Positions 17,838 to 27,079 of a DNA stretch of 64,000 nucleotides are shown piece by piece. The notes beneath the pieces were generated by a model that was not told where the DNA came from, made no database searches, and worked only from the letters and a program-made list of their open reading frames with translations. Both the position numbers and the translations under genes were made by a program. The stretch's first letter is position 1. Every line of letters begins with the position of its first letter. Source of the stretch: Paenibacillus sp. FSL H3-0469 (GTDB taxonomy: Bacteria > Bacillota > Bacilli > Paenibacillales > Paenibacillaceae); contig NZ_CP150302.1 of assembly GCF_038051945.1 (NCBI RefSeq), positions 5,270,001 through 5,334,000 of the forward strand. Reading direction: 5' to 3'.

Positions 17838-19100
17838 ATGAGAGAAGGCGAAAACCGGATCGTAGGAATGGAAGATATTGTACGCGCACACCATGTGCTG
17901 CGGGAGGTTATCGTCCGTACGCCGCTCCAGCTGGATGCGGTATTGTCGGCCAAATACGGCTGTAATGTGTATTTGAAACGTGAGGATCTGCAGATTGTGC
18001 GCTCCTTCAAAATCCGGGGAGCCTATAATATGATCCGCAGTCTGTCTGACGAAGACAGAGCCAAGGGCATCGTCTGCGCCAGCGCGGGCAATCATGCTCA
18101 GGGTGTGGCGTATTCCTGCAAGGCACTAGGCATCAAAGGCAAGATATTCATGCCGAGCACTACTCCTAATCAGAAGATTAAGCAGGTCCGGCGCTTCGGC
18201 GGCGAATTCGTCGAGGTAATTCTGAAGGGGGATACCTTCGATGATGCCTATGATGAAGCGCTGCAGGCTTGCATTGACCATAGCATGACCCTGATTCATC
18301 CGTTCGATGAGCCGCGTATTATTGCCGGCAACGGCACCATCGCCATGGAGGTGATGGAGAATCTGGACAAGCCTGCAGACTTCGTGTTCGTCACCATCGG
18401 CGGCGGCGGACTGGCAGCCGGTGTAGCCACCTATATCAAGACGGTGAGCCCGGCAACTAAGGTTATTGGTGTGGAGCCTAGCGGCGCAGCCTCGATGATT
18501 GAGGCTATGGAGAGCGGCGAGGTGGTCACCCTGAAGGAGATTAACAAGTTCGTAGACGGCGCGGCGGTGAAGCGTGTGGGCGGCCTGACCTTCGATATCT
18601 GCTCGAAGCTGCTGGATGATGTGGTGAAGGTGCCGGAGGGCAAGGCATGTACCACTATTCTGGAGCTGTATAACGAGAACGCCATTGTGGTGGAGCCTGC
18701 CGGTTCCCTCCCGATTGCTGCACTGGACATGTACCGTGATCAGATCCGCGGCAAAAGCGTGGTCTGCATCGTCAGCGGCGGCAACAACGATATCGACCGG
18801 ATGCAGGAGATCAAGGAGCGTTCCCTGATCTATGAAGGCCTTAAGCATTACTTCATGGTCAACTTCCCGCAGCGCGCGGGTGCCCTGCGCGAGTTCCTGA
18901 CCGAGGTGGTCGGACCGGACGATGATATCACCCGGTTCGAGTACACGAAGAAGAATGAGAAGGAGAACGGCCCGGCCCTGGTCGGCATTGAGCTGATGTC
19001 CACCGATGCCTACGCTCCGCTGATTGAGCGGATGAAGCAGAAGGGCGTCGACTACGTGGAGATCAACAAGGATGTTAATCTGTTCAGTATGCTGATCTGA
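17838..19100 (+). CDS. ilvA: Threonine dehydratase (biosynthetic type)
   Basis: 420 residues, close to Bacillus IlvA. PLP-dependent deamination of threonine to 2-oxobutyrate starts isoleucine synthesis. The PLP lysine lies in VRSFKIRGAYN (K58), the Gly-rich phosphate loop is IGGGGLAAG, and the C-terminal part (about 330-420, FMVNFPQRAGALREF) is a single ACT-like regulatory domain. ATG at 17838 after GAGGCGGG. No T-box leader was found in the spacer. A terminator follows. Confidence 0.94.
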   Translation: MREGENRIVGMEDIVRAHHVLREVIVRTPLQLDAVLSAKYGCNVYLKREDLQIVRSFKIRGAYNMIRSLSDEDRAKGIVCASAGNHAQGVAYSCKALGIKGKIFMPSTTPNQKIKQVRRFGGEFVEVILKGDTFDDAYDEALQACIDHSMTLIHPFDEPRIIAGNGTIAMEVMENLDKPADFVFVTIGGGGLAAGVATYIKTVSPATKVIGVEPSGAASMIEAMESGEVVTLKEINKFVDGAAVKRVGGLTFDICSKLLDDVVKVPEGKACTTILELYNENAIVVEPAGSLPIAALDMYRDQIRGKSVVCIVSGGNNDIDRMQEIKERSLIYEGLKHYFMVNFPQRAGALREFLTEVVGPDDDITRFEYTKKNEKENGPALVGIELMSTDAYAPLIERMKQKGVDYVEINKDVNLFSMLI

Positions 19101-19132
19101 GGTGCGGCGAGAAGCTGCATATAGACAAAGTA

Positions 19133-19167
19133 AGCCCCGCCCAGCAAAGTCTGGACGGGGCTGTTTT
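19133..19167 (+). terminator. Terminator after ilvA
   Basis: An AGCCCCG..CCAG/CTGG..CGGGGCT stem, then GTTTTG. It may also serve the convergent gene ending at 19195. Confidence 0.8.
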
Positions 19168-19194
19168 GCGTTGTATGGAATTCAATTGAACTGC

Positions 19195-20133
19195 CTACGG
19201 CTGAGGAATCTCAGTCTTCAGATACTGCTCCGCCGCGTCGTCCAGCAGGTAGCCGTTACTCTTCATCAGCTTCATGAAGCCCTCAAGCTTCTGCAGGAAG
19301 GCGCTTGTGCTGCTGTTCTTGGCCAGGATGCCGGTGTAGGCCTTCTGCGCCTCCAGATCCATCTCCAGATTATCGTAATGGAAGAGCGGAGTGTTGTTCT
19401 GGCCGTAGAAGGTGTTCACAGCATACTGGTCATACAGCTTCTTGACGGCCTGCACCCGGTTGGATTTGGGATAGGTCTGGATGAATTGCTCCTGGGTCAG
19501 CGCGCGGTCGGCCACCTCGCCCCAGGCAATGATCAGCCCGTTATCCTTGGAAGGAGGCAGATCGGATTCAGCTGCCATAATGGAAATATAGCTGCTGATA
19601 TCCTCCGTTACATAAGGCTTATATTTGCGGTAAGCCGCATAATCAATCACCGGGTAAAAGCTGCCCTCGGCGGTATCCAGCTTGTATCCGCTCTCTCCCG
19701 CACTTTGCAGCAGGGCGCGCAAGGCGGCGTTATCCGTACTCTCAGCCAGCTTCTCCATGCTGACTCCCCCTCTGTAGACGGTGAGGAGCTTCCGCTGGAC
19801 CTCGCTGCTGCTGAATTTCTTCTCCCAGGAGGGGAGCAGCGCCTTATGCAGGTTCTCCAGCTTCAGCGTCAGTACAGTCGCCTGATACGGCGTGACTGCA
19901 TACAGCTTCGTCTTCATATAGGAAATGGAGCCCGGCAGGTTACCGCTGGACAGCAGCGGGAGCGCGGCCTTATAGACCGCTTCTGCATGGCTGGCGGTCT
20001 TAGCGCTTGCAGCTGCACCGGAAGTGCCTGTCCGGCTGCTTCCGCTGCCTTCGGCACCGGCCGGGACGGCTGCTCCTGCCTGAAGCCCCATGAGCAGGGC
20101 GATAGCGGCGGATAGAACGGCATGCTTTTTCAT
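19195..20133 (-). CDS. Secreted protein of unknown function
   Basis: 312 residues. MKKHAVLSAAIALLMGLQAGAAVPAGA is a clear signal peptide with an Ala-X-Ala cleavage site. A Ser/Ala/Gly-rich linker follows, then an alpha-rich body with several YKxxY-type segments (YAAYRKYKPYV). No enzyme motif or lipobox was recognised. The start at 20133 follows a good AGGAGGAG on the minus strand. It is followed in the same direction by nothing before ilvA's terminator; upstream lies the DUF1129-like membrane gene, also minus, so the two may be cotranscribed. Confidence 0.7.
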   Translation of the reverse strand: MKKHAVLSAAIALLMGLQAGAAVPAGAEGSGSSRTGTSGAAASAKTASHAEAVYKAALPLLSSGNLPGSISYMKTKLYAVTPYQATVLTLKLENLHKALLPSWEKKFSSSEVQRKLLTVYRGGVSMEKLAESTDNAALRALLQSAGESGYKLDTAEGSFYPVIDYAAYRKYKPYVTEDISSYISIMAAESDLPPSKDNGLIIAWGEVADRALTQEQFIQTYPKSNRVQAVKKLYDQYAVNTFYGQNNTPLFHYDNLEMDLEAQKAYTGILAKNSSTSAFLQKLEGFMKLMKSNGYLLDDAAEQYLKTEIPQP

Positions 20134-20173
20134 TCGAGTCTCCTCCTGTGTGAATGGATGTGGGATACAGCCT

Positions 20174-20836
20174 CTAAGATGGGAAGAATATGAATTTCAG
20201 CCCTAGACCTCCTGCAGCGGCCAGAGCCAGACTGACCCAGGGCGAGACCGGAATCACCGGGAACAGATTATCGAGGAATAGGCCGGCGAATACCGCAATC
20301 ACGGCAATTCCGATATAGATGCCCAAGGCCTTAATGTCGAAGGTCTTGGGCTTCGGACTGTCGTCCTCCGAGAGGGAGGCCATCCACTTCATAATAAGCT
20401 CAACCAGCAGGATCGAGCCTGCGCCGACAACGACCAGCGTGAACAGGCTGAGCTGGCCGAAGAGTTCGTGCGGACCGCCGCTCCACTGCGTAATCAGGCC
20501 GGCAATGCCCATCGTCCCGAACAGCAGGGTCAGAGCGGACCAGGAGATCATCAGGGAGTTCTTCAGCCGGCTGCGCGGTGTATGCGGCGGGGCACTGTCC
20601 ATCACGTCCTTGAAATAATCACCGGGCTGCTCGCCAAAAACCTGCTTGGCGTTCTTGCCCTTGGCTTGTCCCTTCAGCAGCAGCCCGGCTGCCTCCAGCA
20701 GCAGCTCCTCTGCACGTACAGCATCTACTGAACTGGCGCGCATCGCCAGAATCATATCTTCGAAATAAGAGCGGTTAGACGGCGTCATCTGCTCCCGCAG
20801 CAGGTTGTTCTGCTTAATCATAGCTTTGACTTTCAT
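20174..20836 (-). CDS. DUF1129-like membrane protein
   Basis: 220 residues. The cytosolic N-terminal half (about 1-90) is helical and contains LLKGQAKGKNAKQVFGEQP, the pattern of DUF1129-family proteins. Four membrane helices follow (about 95-120, 130-150, 170-187 and 195-215). GGAGGT lies 13 bases before the ATG. The function is unknown. It diverges from a small gene on the plus strand. Confidence 0.7.
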   Translation of the reverse strand: MKVKAMIKQNNLLREQMTPSNRSYFEDMILAMRASSVDAVRAEELLLEAAGLLLKGQAKGKNAKQVFGEQPGDYFKDVMDSAPPHTPRSRLKNSLMISWSALTLLFGTMGIAGLITQWSGGPHELFGQLSLFTLVVVGAGSILLVELIMKWMASLSEDDSPKPKTFDIKALGIYIGIAVIAVFAGLFLDNLFPVIPVSPWVSLALAAAGGLGLKFIFFPS

Positions 20837-21021
20837 AGTGTGGACCTATACCTCCAGCATTGAGTGATCAGGATACCTTCAACCTAGAGTATACGTTTGT
20901 GCACCAGCCGTGTGCAAGGACAACGTTCGTTCACGAAGGTCTGAATAATCCTTTTGGAAGAGTAAACACTGAAGAGGTGGTGGCTTCACCAACTATAGCT
21001 AGAGGGAAGGCAGGGAGCGTT

Positions 21022-21222
21022 ATGGAACAGGAGAACAAGCAGGAACCGGGCAAAGCTGTGAACGGCGGCACCGCGCCTGCACCTACTAATGATGTGGGGG
21101 ACTGGGGCAATTCTGACGGCTTCAGCCTATGGGATGCTGCGGGGCAGGGCCAGGAGAACGGGCTCGGGGATTGGGAAGGCCGGCAGGAGACACACGACAT
21201 GTTTCACGACAGCTATGACTGA
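21022..21222 (+). CDS. Small acidic hypothetical protein
   Basis: 66 residues if started at ATG 21022, which follows AGGGAG. The frame is open further upstream, to 20860, but that part is less protein-like. The sequence is hydrophilic and rich in Gly, Asp and Glu, with repeated GDWG/GLGDWEG patterns, and has no membrane segment. It is followed by a terminator. No family recognised. Confidence 0.45.
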   Translation: MEQENKQEPGKAVNGGTAPAPTNDVGDWGNSDGFSLWDAAGQGQENGLGDWEGRQETHDMFHDSYD

Positions 21223-21239
21223 GTGATGCCTAAGCAGAG

Positions 21240-21282
21240 ATAGGCCTCTTTTGCTCCTAAGGGAGTGGAAGGGGCCTTTTCT
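21240..21282 (+). terminator. Terminator
   Basis: An AGGCCTCTTTT...GGAAGGGGCCT inverted pair with an inner CTCC/GGAG and TTTT on the right. Confidence 0.6.
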
Positions 21283-21319
21283 CCGGTAGAACAGTCTTAA
21301 GCTGCGGGCTTCATGCATA

Positions 21320-21349
21320 TTGACAACAAATTAGCACAGATATTATAAT
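21320..21349 (+). promoter_or_regulatory. Strong sigma-A-type promoter
   Basis: Consensus TTGACA (21320-21325), 18 bases, consensus TATAAT (21344-21349). It lies 78 bp before the hydrolase start. Confidence 0.75.
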
Positions 21350-21426
21350 AGACTCATTAATCATACTAAGTTAATCGGAATTATTATAATTTAAAATAAA
21401 TCAGCCATTCAGGGGAGGACGCCGCA

Positions 21427-22257
21427 ATGGAACGGAATATCATCATCCGGCATAACGGAGAGGAACTGACAGCGAGCATACATTATCCGGCCGCAGACCG
21501 GGCAGGGACAGGACGGTGCAAGAACCGGGTGCCGCTTGCAGTGATCTGCCACGGCTTCGTGGGCAGCCGGATCGGTGTCGACCGGATCTTCGTCAAGGCA
21601 GCCCGGGAGCTGGCGCAGGATGGATATATGGTAATCCGTTTCGACTATGCAGGCTGCGGGGAGAGCAGCGGCGATTACGGCAGTGAGGATATGGAGTCGA
21701 TGATCGGGCAGACCCGGGCAGTGCTGGATTACGGCATCAGCTCGGCCGATGTGGACCCGCAGCGTGTAACGCTGATCGGGCATAGTCTGGGCGGTGCGGT
21801 GGCGCTGCTGACCGGTGTCCGTGACCGGCGGGTGAAGAATCTTGTACTGTGGTCGGCTGTCGGCTATCCCTTCAATGATATCGTCAAGATTGTCGGCAGG
21901 GAAACGTTCGACCGGTCGGTGAAGAGCGGCTGCGCAGATTATGCCGGCTATTCGTTCACTCCGGTATACTTCAATTCCCTGGCCGCTTTCCAGCCGTTCC
22001 AAGAGGCCGGAAAGTTCAGCGGTGATGTGCTGGTCATTCACGGAACTTCCGATGATGTGATTCCTGTGGACTATGCATTCCTCTACCAGAAGCTGTTCTG
22101 GACCCGGCCGGAAGGACGGTGCGACAAGGAGATTATTTTCCAGGGCGATCATACCTTCTCTTCGGGTCCGGCACAGGAGCAGGTGCTCAAGCGCACCCGG
22201 GACTGGATGAACCAGCAGGAGCATCTTCAGGAGGAATGGCAGAACTGGATGATATAG
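21427..22257 (+). CDS. Alpha/beta hydrolase
   Basis: 276 residues. The nucleophile elbow GHSLGG carries Ser120. The acid is probably in HGTSDDVIP and the His in GDHTF near the C-terminus. The oxyanion segment is CHGFVGSR, and DYAGCGESSG follows strand 4, as in serine esterases and lipases of the BAAT/DLH-like class. There is no signal peptide, so it is cytosolic. ATG after GGGGAGG, driven by a consensus promoter. The substrate is unknown. Confidence 0.85.
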   Translation: MERNIIIRHNGEELTASIHYPAADRAGTGRCKNRVPLAVICHGFVGSRIGVDRIFVKAARELAQDGYMVIRFDYAGCGESSGDYGSEDMESMIGQTRAVLDYGISSADVDPQRVTLIGHSLGGAVALLTGVRDRRVKNLVLWSAVGYPFNDIVKIVGRETFDRSVKSGCADYAGYSFTPVYFNSLAAFQPFQEAGKFSGDVLVIHGTSDDVIPVDYAFLYQKLFWTRPEGRCDKEIIFQGDHTFSSGPAQEQVLKRTRDWMNQQEHLQEEWQNWMI

Positions 22258-22340
22258 GAGCGGTAACTGCACTCGCAATGGCTGGGAATTAGCTGTAAAA
22301 TAAAGGGGAAGACCATACCGGAAATGGAGGCTCTTACCCT

Positions 22341-23117
22341 ATGAAATTACCGGCCTTTTTCATTGCGCACGGCTCCCCGCTGCTGGTACTTGAGGATAAC
22401 GACTACACGCGATTCCTGCAGCGGCTGGGTTCGGATCTGGGGAAGCCCCGCGGCATTGTGATCTTCTCAGCTCATTGGGACAGTCCCGATCAGCTGATCA
22501 CAGTGGACGCACAGCATGAAACGCAGCATGACTTCTACGGATTCCCGGAAGAAATGTATCAGCTGAGTTATCCTGCTCCAGGTGATCCCGCACTCAGCAG
22601 CCGTATTTCGGAGCTGTTCAAGAATAGTAATCTGCCCCATCAGCCCGTGCTGGGCAGGGGTCTGGATCATGGCGCCTGGGTCCTCCTGAGCACCATGTTC
22701 CCGCAGGCGGATATCCCGGTCGTGGCCTTATCTGTGGATTCGCTCCGCTCGCCTGAGGAGCAGTACAACATCGGACGGATGCTTGCACCGCTGCGTGAGG
22801 AGGGTGTCCTCCTGATCGGCAGCGGCGGCCTGGTTCATAACCTGAGGCTGCTGAAGCAGAAGGATCAGCCGGAGCAATGGGCGATTGACTTCGACGGGTG
22901 GATTGCAGAGCGGCTTAAGGCCTGGGATCTCCGCTCCCTGTATGCGTATGAGAAGCAGGCACCGCATGTGAGGGAGGCCGTACCTGCCTACGGCAAGGAG
23001 CATTTTATCCCGCTCTTCTACGTAATGGGTGCAGCCGATGAAGGCAGACGGGCGCAGCTGATGATCCAGGCCTACCAATACGGTACGCTCAGCCTGAACT
23101 GCTGGATGCTTGACTGA
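22341..23117 (+). CDS. Class III extradiol dioxygenase family protein (DODA/YgiD-like)
   Basis: 258 residues. The start LPAFFIAHGSPL, then SAHWDSPDQLITV, GLDHGAWVLLSTMFP and GSGGLVHNL carry the conserved metal-binding and catalytic His residues of the LigB/4,5-DOPA-dioxygenase family. Such proteins cleave catechols next to the hydroxyl groups with Fe(II) or Zn(II). The physiological substrate in bacilli is not established. It sits 83 bp after the hydrolase gene and is followed by a terminator, so the two may form an operon. Confidence 0.88.
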   Translation: MKLPAFFIAHGSPLLVLEDNDYTRFLQRLGSDLGKPRGIVIFSAHWDSPDQLITVDAQHETQHDFYGFPEEMYQLSYPAPGDPALSSRISELFKNSNLPHQPVLGRGLDHGAWVLLSTMFPQADIPVVALSVDSLRSPEEQYNIGRMLAPLREEGVLLIGSGGLVHNLRLLKQKDQPEQWAIDFDGWIAERLKAWDLRSLYAYEKQAPHVREAVPAYGKEHFIPLFYVMGAADEGRRAQLMIQAYQYGTLSLNCWMLD

Positions 23118-23155
23118 GAACTGACTACTATATGAATGACGAATGAATGGATACA

Positions 23156-23188
23156 GGATACAGCCGCTAATCGGGCTGTGTCCTTTTT
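23156..23188 (+). terminator. Terminator after the dioxygenase gene
   Basis: GGATACAGCC/GGGCTGTGTCC stem followed by TTTTTT. Confidence 0.92.
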
Positions 23189-23189
23189 T

Positions 23190-23811
23190 CGTTACCGGGG
23201 ATAGTATACATATTTCAAAAATGGGCCGATATCCAAACCGGCGGAAAAGAAAGCGGGAACTGCGACTAAGGATGGCACGCCAGTTGGTGGGTAAGGTGTA
23301 GCTACGGGGGAATGGCAGGAAGACGGAAAGGTGCTGCGACTGCGTCCGGGAACAGCAGGTGGATTTTCTCCACTTGTTCAGGAGTGGTACATCACCTCTC
23401 CGGCAGCAGTTGGAAAATCAGCACTTAATTATTGACGAACCAATCAAATTGGACTGAACTCTCCAAATTAAATGACGTTTATCCAATTAATTCCTCGGAA
23501 TTCGCTGAATCCTCCAAATTAAGATACGTTTATCCATTTATTGTGTAGAGCAGATGATTGTTACAGAGCAGATGTCTGGTTCAGAGCGGATGGGAGTATG
23601 ATCAGCACTGATGGTCCAATCTGATCCAGTCTGATCCAGCCGCAATGAGGCGTAGATGTATCCACCAGGAAATGTGTGAGGAAGTGTGTTCTGTGAAGAT
23701 TTCTGCTGCACTCAAGACAAACTCTGCCAGCTATGATTAAATGAAGGAAGCGAGTTTCACAGAAAGAGAATCGAGAGAAGCAAGCTGTAACTTACGATTA
23801 GGAGGAACAAC
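23190..23811. other. Long spacer with short repeats
   Basis: This 620-bp stretch has no supported gene. It contains the 17-bp motif shared with 9101-9117. It also holds a direct repeat of the form TCCAAATTAA...ACGTTTATCCA (near 23462 and 23513), and small tandem CAGAGC(A/G)GATG and CTGATCCAG units (23560-23640). The right end holds AGGAGG for the next gene. Confidence 0.6.
23356..23372. repeat. 17-bp repeat motif, copy 2
   Basis: CAGGTGGATTTTCTCCA, identical to 9101-9117. Followed by AC, it makes the GTGGA/TCCAC hairpin perfect. Confidence 0.6.
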
Positions 23812-24921
23812 GTGTCTAGATCGATGAACCGTTATGTATCCCGTCCTGTATATGCTCTGGTCCTTGCCGCCGTGCTGCTCTCTGCCTGCGGGGAAGAGCA
23901 GGCCACGCCAGTGCCCGTGCGGGTGGTAGCGCCTACGGCGCAGCCGCAGCCGACCGAAGTTCCGCAGCCGTCGCCGACAGCAACGCCAGCCCCGGCAATA
24001 GCGGTCTCCGTCTTAACAGGCCTGCCGGTTGAGGAGGAGAGCCTGCCCCGGCCGCTCGCGGTCATGATCAATAATGCCCCGGCGGCCCGTCCCCAGTCCG
24101 GGATCAGCGAGGCGGATATTCTGTACGAGGTGTTGGCCGAAGGCGGTATTACCCGGCTGATCGGTATCTTTCAGAGTCATGCCGGGGTGGTGAAGATCGG
24201 GCCGATCCGCAGTATCCGCCCGTATCTGCTGGATATCGGCGAGAGCTACGGCGGTATAACGGTACATGCCGGGGGCAGTCCGGATGCTTATGCCATTCTG
24301 CAACGGCAGAAGAAGGCGGATATGGACGAAATCGGCCGGGCAGGGGCCTACTTCTGGCGGGACAAGGAGCGCAAGGCTCCCCATAACCTGTACAGTAATG
24401 CCGCCAAGCTTAGAGAGGGGGCAGCGAAGCTGGGGTATGCGGAGAACGTGAAGGTCCCCGGTTTTCTTTTCAATGATCCGGATTACATTCCTGTGGAGGG
24501 CACCCCGGCGCTTGGATTGAGTGTGAACTTCCTGCTGAAGAGCTACAATGTCTCGTACCAATATAATGCAGAGCAGCGTACGTATGCCCGTCTGGTGAAC
24601 GGCAAGCCGCATCTGGATCTGAATAATAACCGTCCGGTGGAAGCGGCGAACATCATCGTGATGGGTTCGGACCATAAGGTGCTGGATGATGTCGGCAGGC
24701 TGCAGGTGGATACGGAGCTGGGGGGAGAAGCAGTGCTGTTACAGCGCGGCGTAGCGATTAAGGGCAAATGGTCGCGCAGCCCCGGAGACGTCATCCGGTT
24801 CGTGAAGAAGGACGGCAAGGAGGGGCTGATGTTCCCGGGAATCACCCATATTCTGATTGTCCCGAACAGCCCCTCGTTCAGCAGTCATGTCGAATATGCG
24901 CCGGCTCCAGCATCCCGCTAA
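23812..24921 (+). CDS. yerB: YerB-like lipoprotein (DUF3048 family)
   Basis: 369 residues. The signal peptide ends in the lipobox LLSAC, so the protein should be lipidated at Cys. A Pro/Thr/Gln-rich linker (about 30-65) leads to the DUF3048 N-terminal domain (RPLAVMINNAPAARPQSGISEADIL), then the C-terminal domain. GTG start after AGGAGG. The biochemical role is unsettled. In Bacillus, yerB also follows the purine operon, and yerC, dgkB and rlmCD lie further on, as here, which supports orthology. Confidence 0.85.
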   Translation: MSRSMNRYVSRPVYALVLAAVLLSACGEEQATPVPVRVVAPTAQPQPTEVPQPSPTATPAPAIAVSVLTGLPVEEESLPRPLAVMINNAPAARPQSGISEADILYEVLAEGGITRLIGIFQSHAGVVKIGPIRSIRPYLLDIGESYGGITVHAGGSPDAYAILQRQKKADMDEIGRAGAYFWRDKERKAPHNLYSNAAKLREGAAKLGYAENVKVPGFLFNDPDYIPVEGTPALGLSVNFLLKSYNVSYQYNAEQRTYARLVNGKPHLDLNNNRPVEAANIIVMGSDHKVLDDVGRLQVDTELGGEAVLLQRGVAIKGKWSRSPGDVIRFVKKDGKEGLMFPGITHILIVPNSPSFSSHVEYAPAPASR

Positions 24922-25126
24922 GTTCAGCTGGGGAATTGAATGTTCGGATGATTATTTTCGTGAATACAGGGAATTGTTATTATAGTGTAAAAAAGTTCGG
25001 TTTTTTGTCTTCTATCCCTTCTGTCGATATGATAAGATAACAAGGGTTGTCATTCATTTTCATGCGGTTTACATGGAATGACTTCATTTTTTTCACGGCA
25101 ATATTATGTAAAGGGGTCTTAGACTA

Positions 25127-25744
25127 ATGAAGCTCAGAAAAAAGGATATATTCTTTGAGACGCTGGAAAACATGGCTGACACCATTGTTCAGGCTGCGGA
25201 TTATTTCGCTCAGAATATCTCGACTCTCCAGGGCAATGTGGAGAACTTCGCCGCGGAGATGAAGAAATACGAATCCCAGTGCGATACTTACACACATACT
25301 GTCATCAAAGAATTGAACAAGACGTTCATTACGCCGCTGGAGCGGGACGACATCATGGATCTGATCACAAGCATGGACGATGTCATTGATGGTCTGGAGG
25401 CCTCAGCCTCGCGTTTCTATATGTATAACCTGCTGGATGCGGATGAGTATATTGTCCAGTTTGCAGAGATTCTCCGCCAGAGTGCATACGAGATCCAGAA
25501 GGCAGTTCATTTGCTCTCCCAGAAGAAGCTGCTGGCGATCCGCGAATACACCATCCGTCTGAATGATCTGGAGAACCAGGGCGATGAAGTCCTGCGTATC
25601 TGCACCAAGGCCCTGTTCGAGACTGTGAAGGACCCGATTGAGCTGATTAAACGCAAAGAATTGTATGAGCGGCTCGAGACCACCACGGATAAATGTGAAG
25701 ACGTAGCCAACATGCTGGAATCGATCATCATGCGTAACTCATAA
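25127..25744 (+). CDS. DUF47 (PhoU-like) protein paired with Pit
   Basis: 205 residues, all-helical, with the PhoU-like DUF47 pattern (FFETLENMADTIVQAADYF, then the middle ITPLERDDIMDLITSMDDVIDGLEA). It is the usual upstream partner of the Pit phosphate transporter (YkaA in Bacillus) and is thought to modulate it. Only 12 bp separate it from the next gene. ATG at 25127 after AAAGGGG. Confidence 0.92.
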   Translation: MKLRKKDIFFETLENMADTIVQAADYFAQNISTLQGNVENFAAEMKKYESQCDTYTHTVIKELNKTFITPLERDDIMDLITSMDDVIDGLEASASRFYMYNLLDADEYIVQFAEILRQSAYEIQKAVHLLSQKKLLAIREYTIRLNDLENQGDEVLRICTKALFETVKDPIELIKRKELYERLETTTDKCEDVANMLESIIMRNS

Positions 25745-25756
25745 GGGGCCTCAAAT

Positions 25757-26746
25757 ATGGATACATCTATATATGTACTAGCTTTTGTTATCTTTCTTGC
25801 GCTGGCGTTCGACTTCATCAACGGCTTCCATGATACCGCCAATGCGATTGCTACCTCTGTCTCGACCCGTGCGCTGAAGCCGCGTACAGCCATCATGCTG
25901 GCCGCCTCGATGAACTTTATCGGCGCATTGATGTTCACCGGAGTGGCGAAAAAGATCGGGGGCAGCATTACCGATCCGACCCTGCTGGACAACGGGATAG
26001 ACATTGTCACAGCGACGCTCATTGCGGCAATTATCTGGAATCTCGTCACCTGGTGGCTGGGTATTCCTTCGTCCTCCTCCCATGCGCTTATCGGTGCATT
26101 AGCCGGTGCGGTGTATGTCGGGGCAGGGACAGAGCATATCAAATGGAGCGGGTTCATTGAGATCGTAGAGGGGCTGATTTTCTCCCCGCTGATCGCTTTT
26201 GTAATCGGGTATATTGTGATGACGATTCTGAAGTGGATCTTCGCGAAGCGCAGTCCGCATACGGTCAACAAGGGCTTCCGTTCGATGCAGATCGTGACGG
26301 CCGCACTGCAATCCTTCACCCATGGTACGAATGACGCGCAGAAGGCGATGGGGATCATTACCTTTGCCCTCGTTACCTCGGGACGGCTTGAGACAATGGA
26401 GGTTCCGCTCTGGGTTAAGATTGCAGCGGCTACATCCATGGCACTCGGAACGTCTATCGGCGGCTGGAAGATTATTAAGACAATGGGCACGAAGATTTTC
26501 AAAATCGAGCCGATTAACGGCTTCGCGGCGGATATTTCGGCAGCCTCTGTTATATTCACGGCTACGCTGCTGCATCTGCCGGTAAGTACAACCCACGCGA
26601 TCACCTCATCGATTCTGGGTGTAGGTTCAGCCAAGCGCTTCTCCGCTGTCAAATGGGGAGTGGCCGGACGGATCGTGGTTACCTGGTTCATTACCATTCC
26701 GATCAGCGCCTTGCTGTCGGGAGTAATCTTCAAGCTCTTCTTCTAG
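25757..26746 (+). CDS. pit: Low-affinity inorganic phosphate transporter, Pit family
   Basis: 329 residues with about ten membrane helices. The duplicated PiT signatures are seen: FDFINGFHDTANAIATSV near the N-terminus and SFTHGTNDAQKAMGIIT in the second half. It imports phosphate (as metal-phosphate) with protons. It shares an operon with the DUF47 gene and is followed by a terminator. Confidence 0.95.
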   Translation: MDTSIYVLAFVIFLALAFDFINGFHDTANAIATSVSTRALKPRTAIMLAASMNFIGALMFTGVAKKIGGSITDPTLLDNGIDIVTATLIAAIIWNLVTWWLGIPSSSSHALIGALAGAVYVGAGTEHIKWSGFIEIVEGLIFSPLIAFVIGYIVMTILKWIFAKRSPHTVNKGFRSMQIVTAALQSFTHGTNDAQKAMGIITFALVTSGRLETMEVPLWVKIAAATSMALGTSIGGWKIIKTMGTKIFKIEPINGFAADISAASVIFTATLLHLPVSTTHAITSSILGVGSAKRFSAVKWGVAGRIVVTWFITIPISALLSGVIFKLFF

Positions 26747-27079
26747 GACTGAACAGAATAGATTGCCTGGACAAGATGTCGCAGAAGCCATGGATGGCTT
26801 TAGGACATCTTTTTTTGCGTTCAGCGGTAAACCTCGGCGTAAGCGGAGGTTATTTTGATTTTTCAAGAGAGGAATGTCACAAAAGGCTACATCAAACTGA
26901 TAAAAAATGTTGATAGGCATAAAAAGAAAATGAAATACATCACATATTTAAAAGAAAATAACATATGAGAAATAAATTTCGCGTAGTATTATGTAGGATT
27001 TGGTAGTCTCTGAAGTAAGGTTTGTTTTAAGTGTTACCATTGCTGACAAGCACGCGAATAGACAAAGGAGGCCTAGCCA
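26747..27079. other. Spacer between pit and glnQ
   Basis: Apart from the terminator at 26773-26817, this 333-bp stretch is A+T-rich and holds no gene. The right end carries AAAGGAGG for glnQ. No riboswitch structure was recognised. Confidence 0.6.
26773..26817 (+). terminator. Terminator after pit
   Basis: AAGATGTC/GACATCTT outer stem with an AGCCAT/ATGGCT inner stem, then seven T. Confidence 0.92.

Noticed and set aside
19102..20115. 337-codon plus-strand frame
   Set aside because: It is antisense to the secreted protein gene, which has a signal peptide and a strong ribosome site.
20860..21021. N-terminal extension of the small acidic gene
   Set aside because: The upstream part lacks a ribosome site; AGGGAG before ATG 21022 is better supported.
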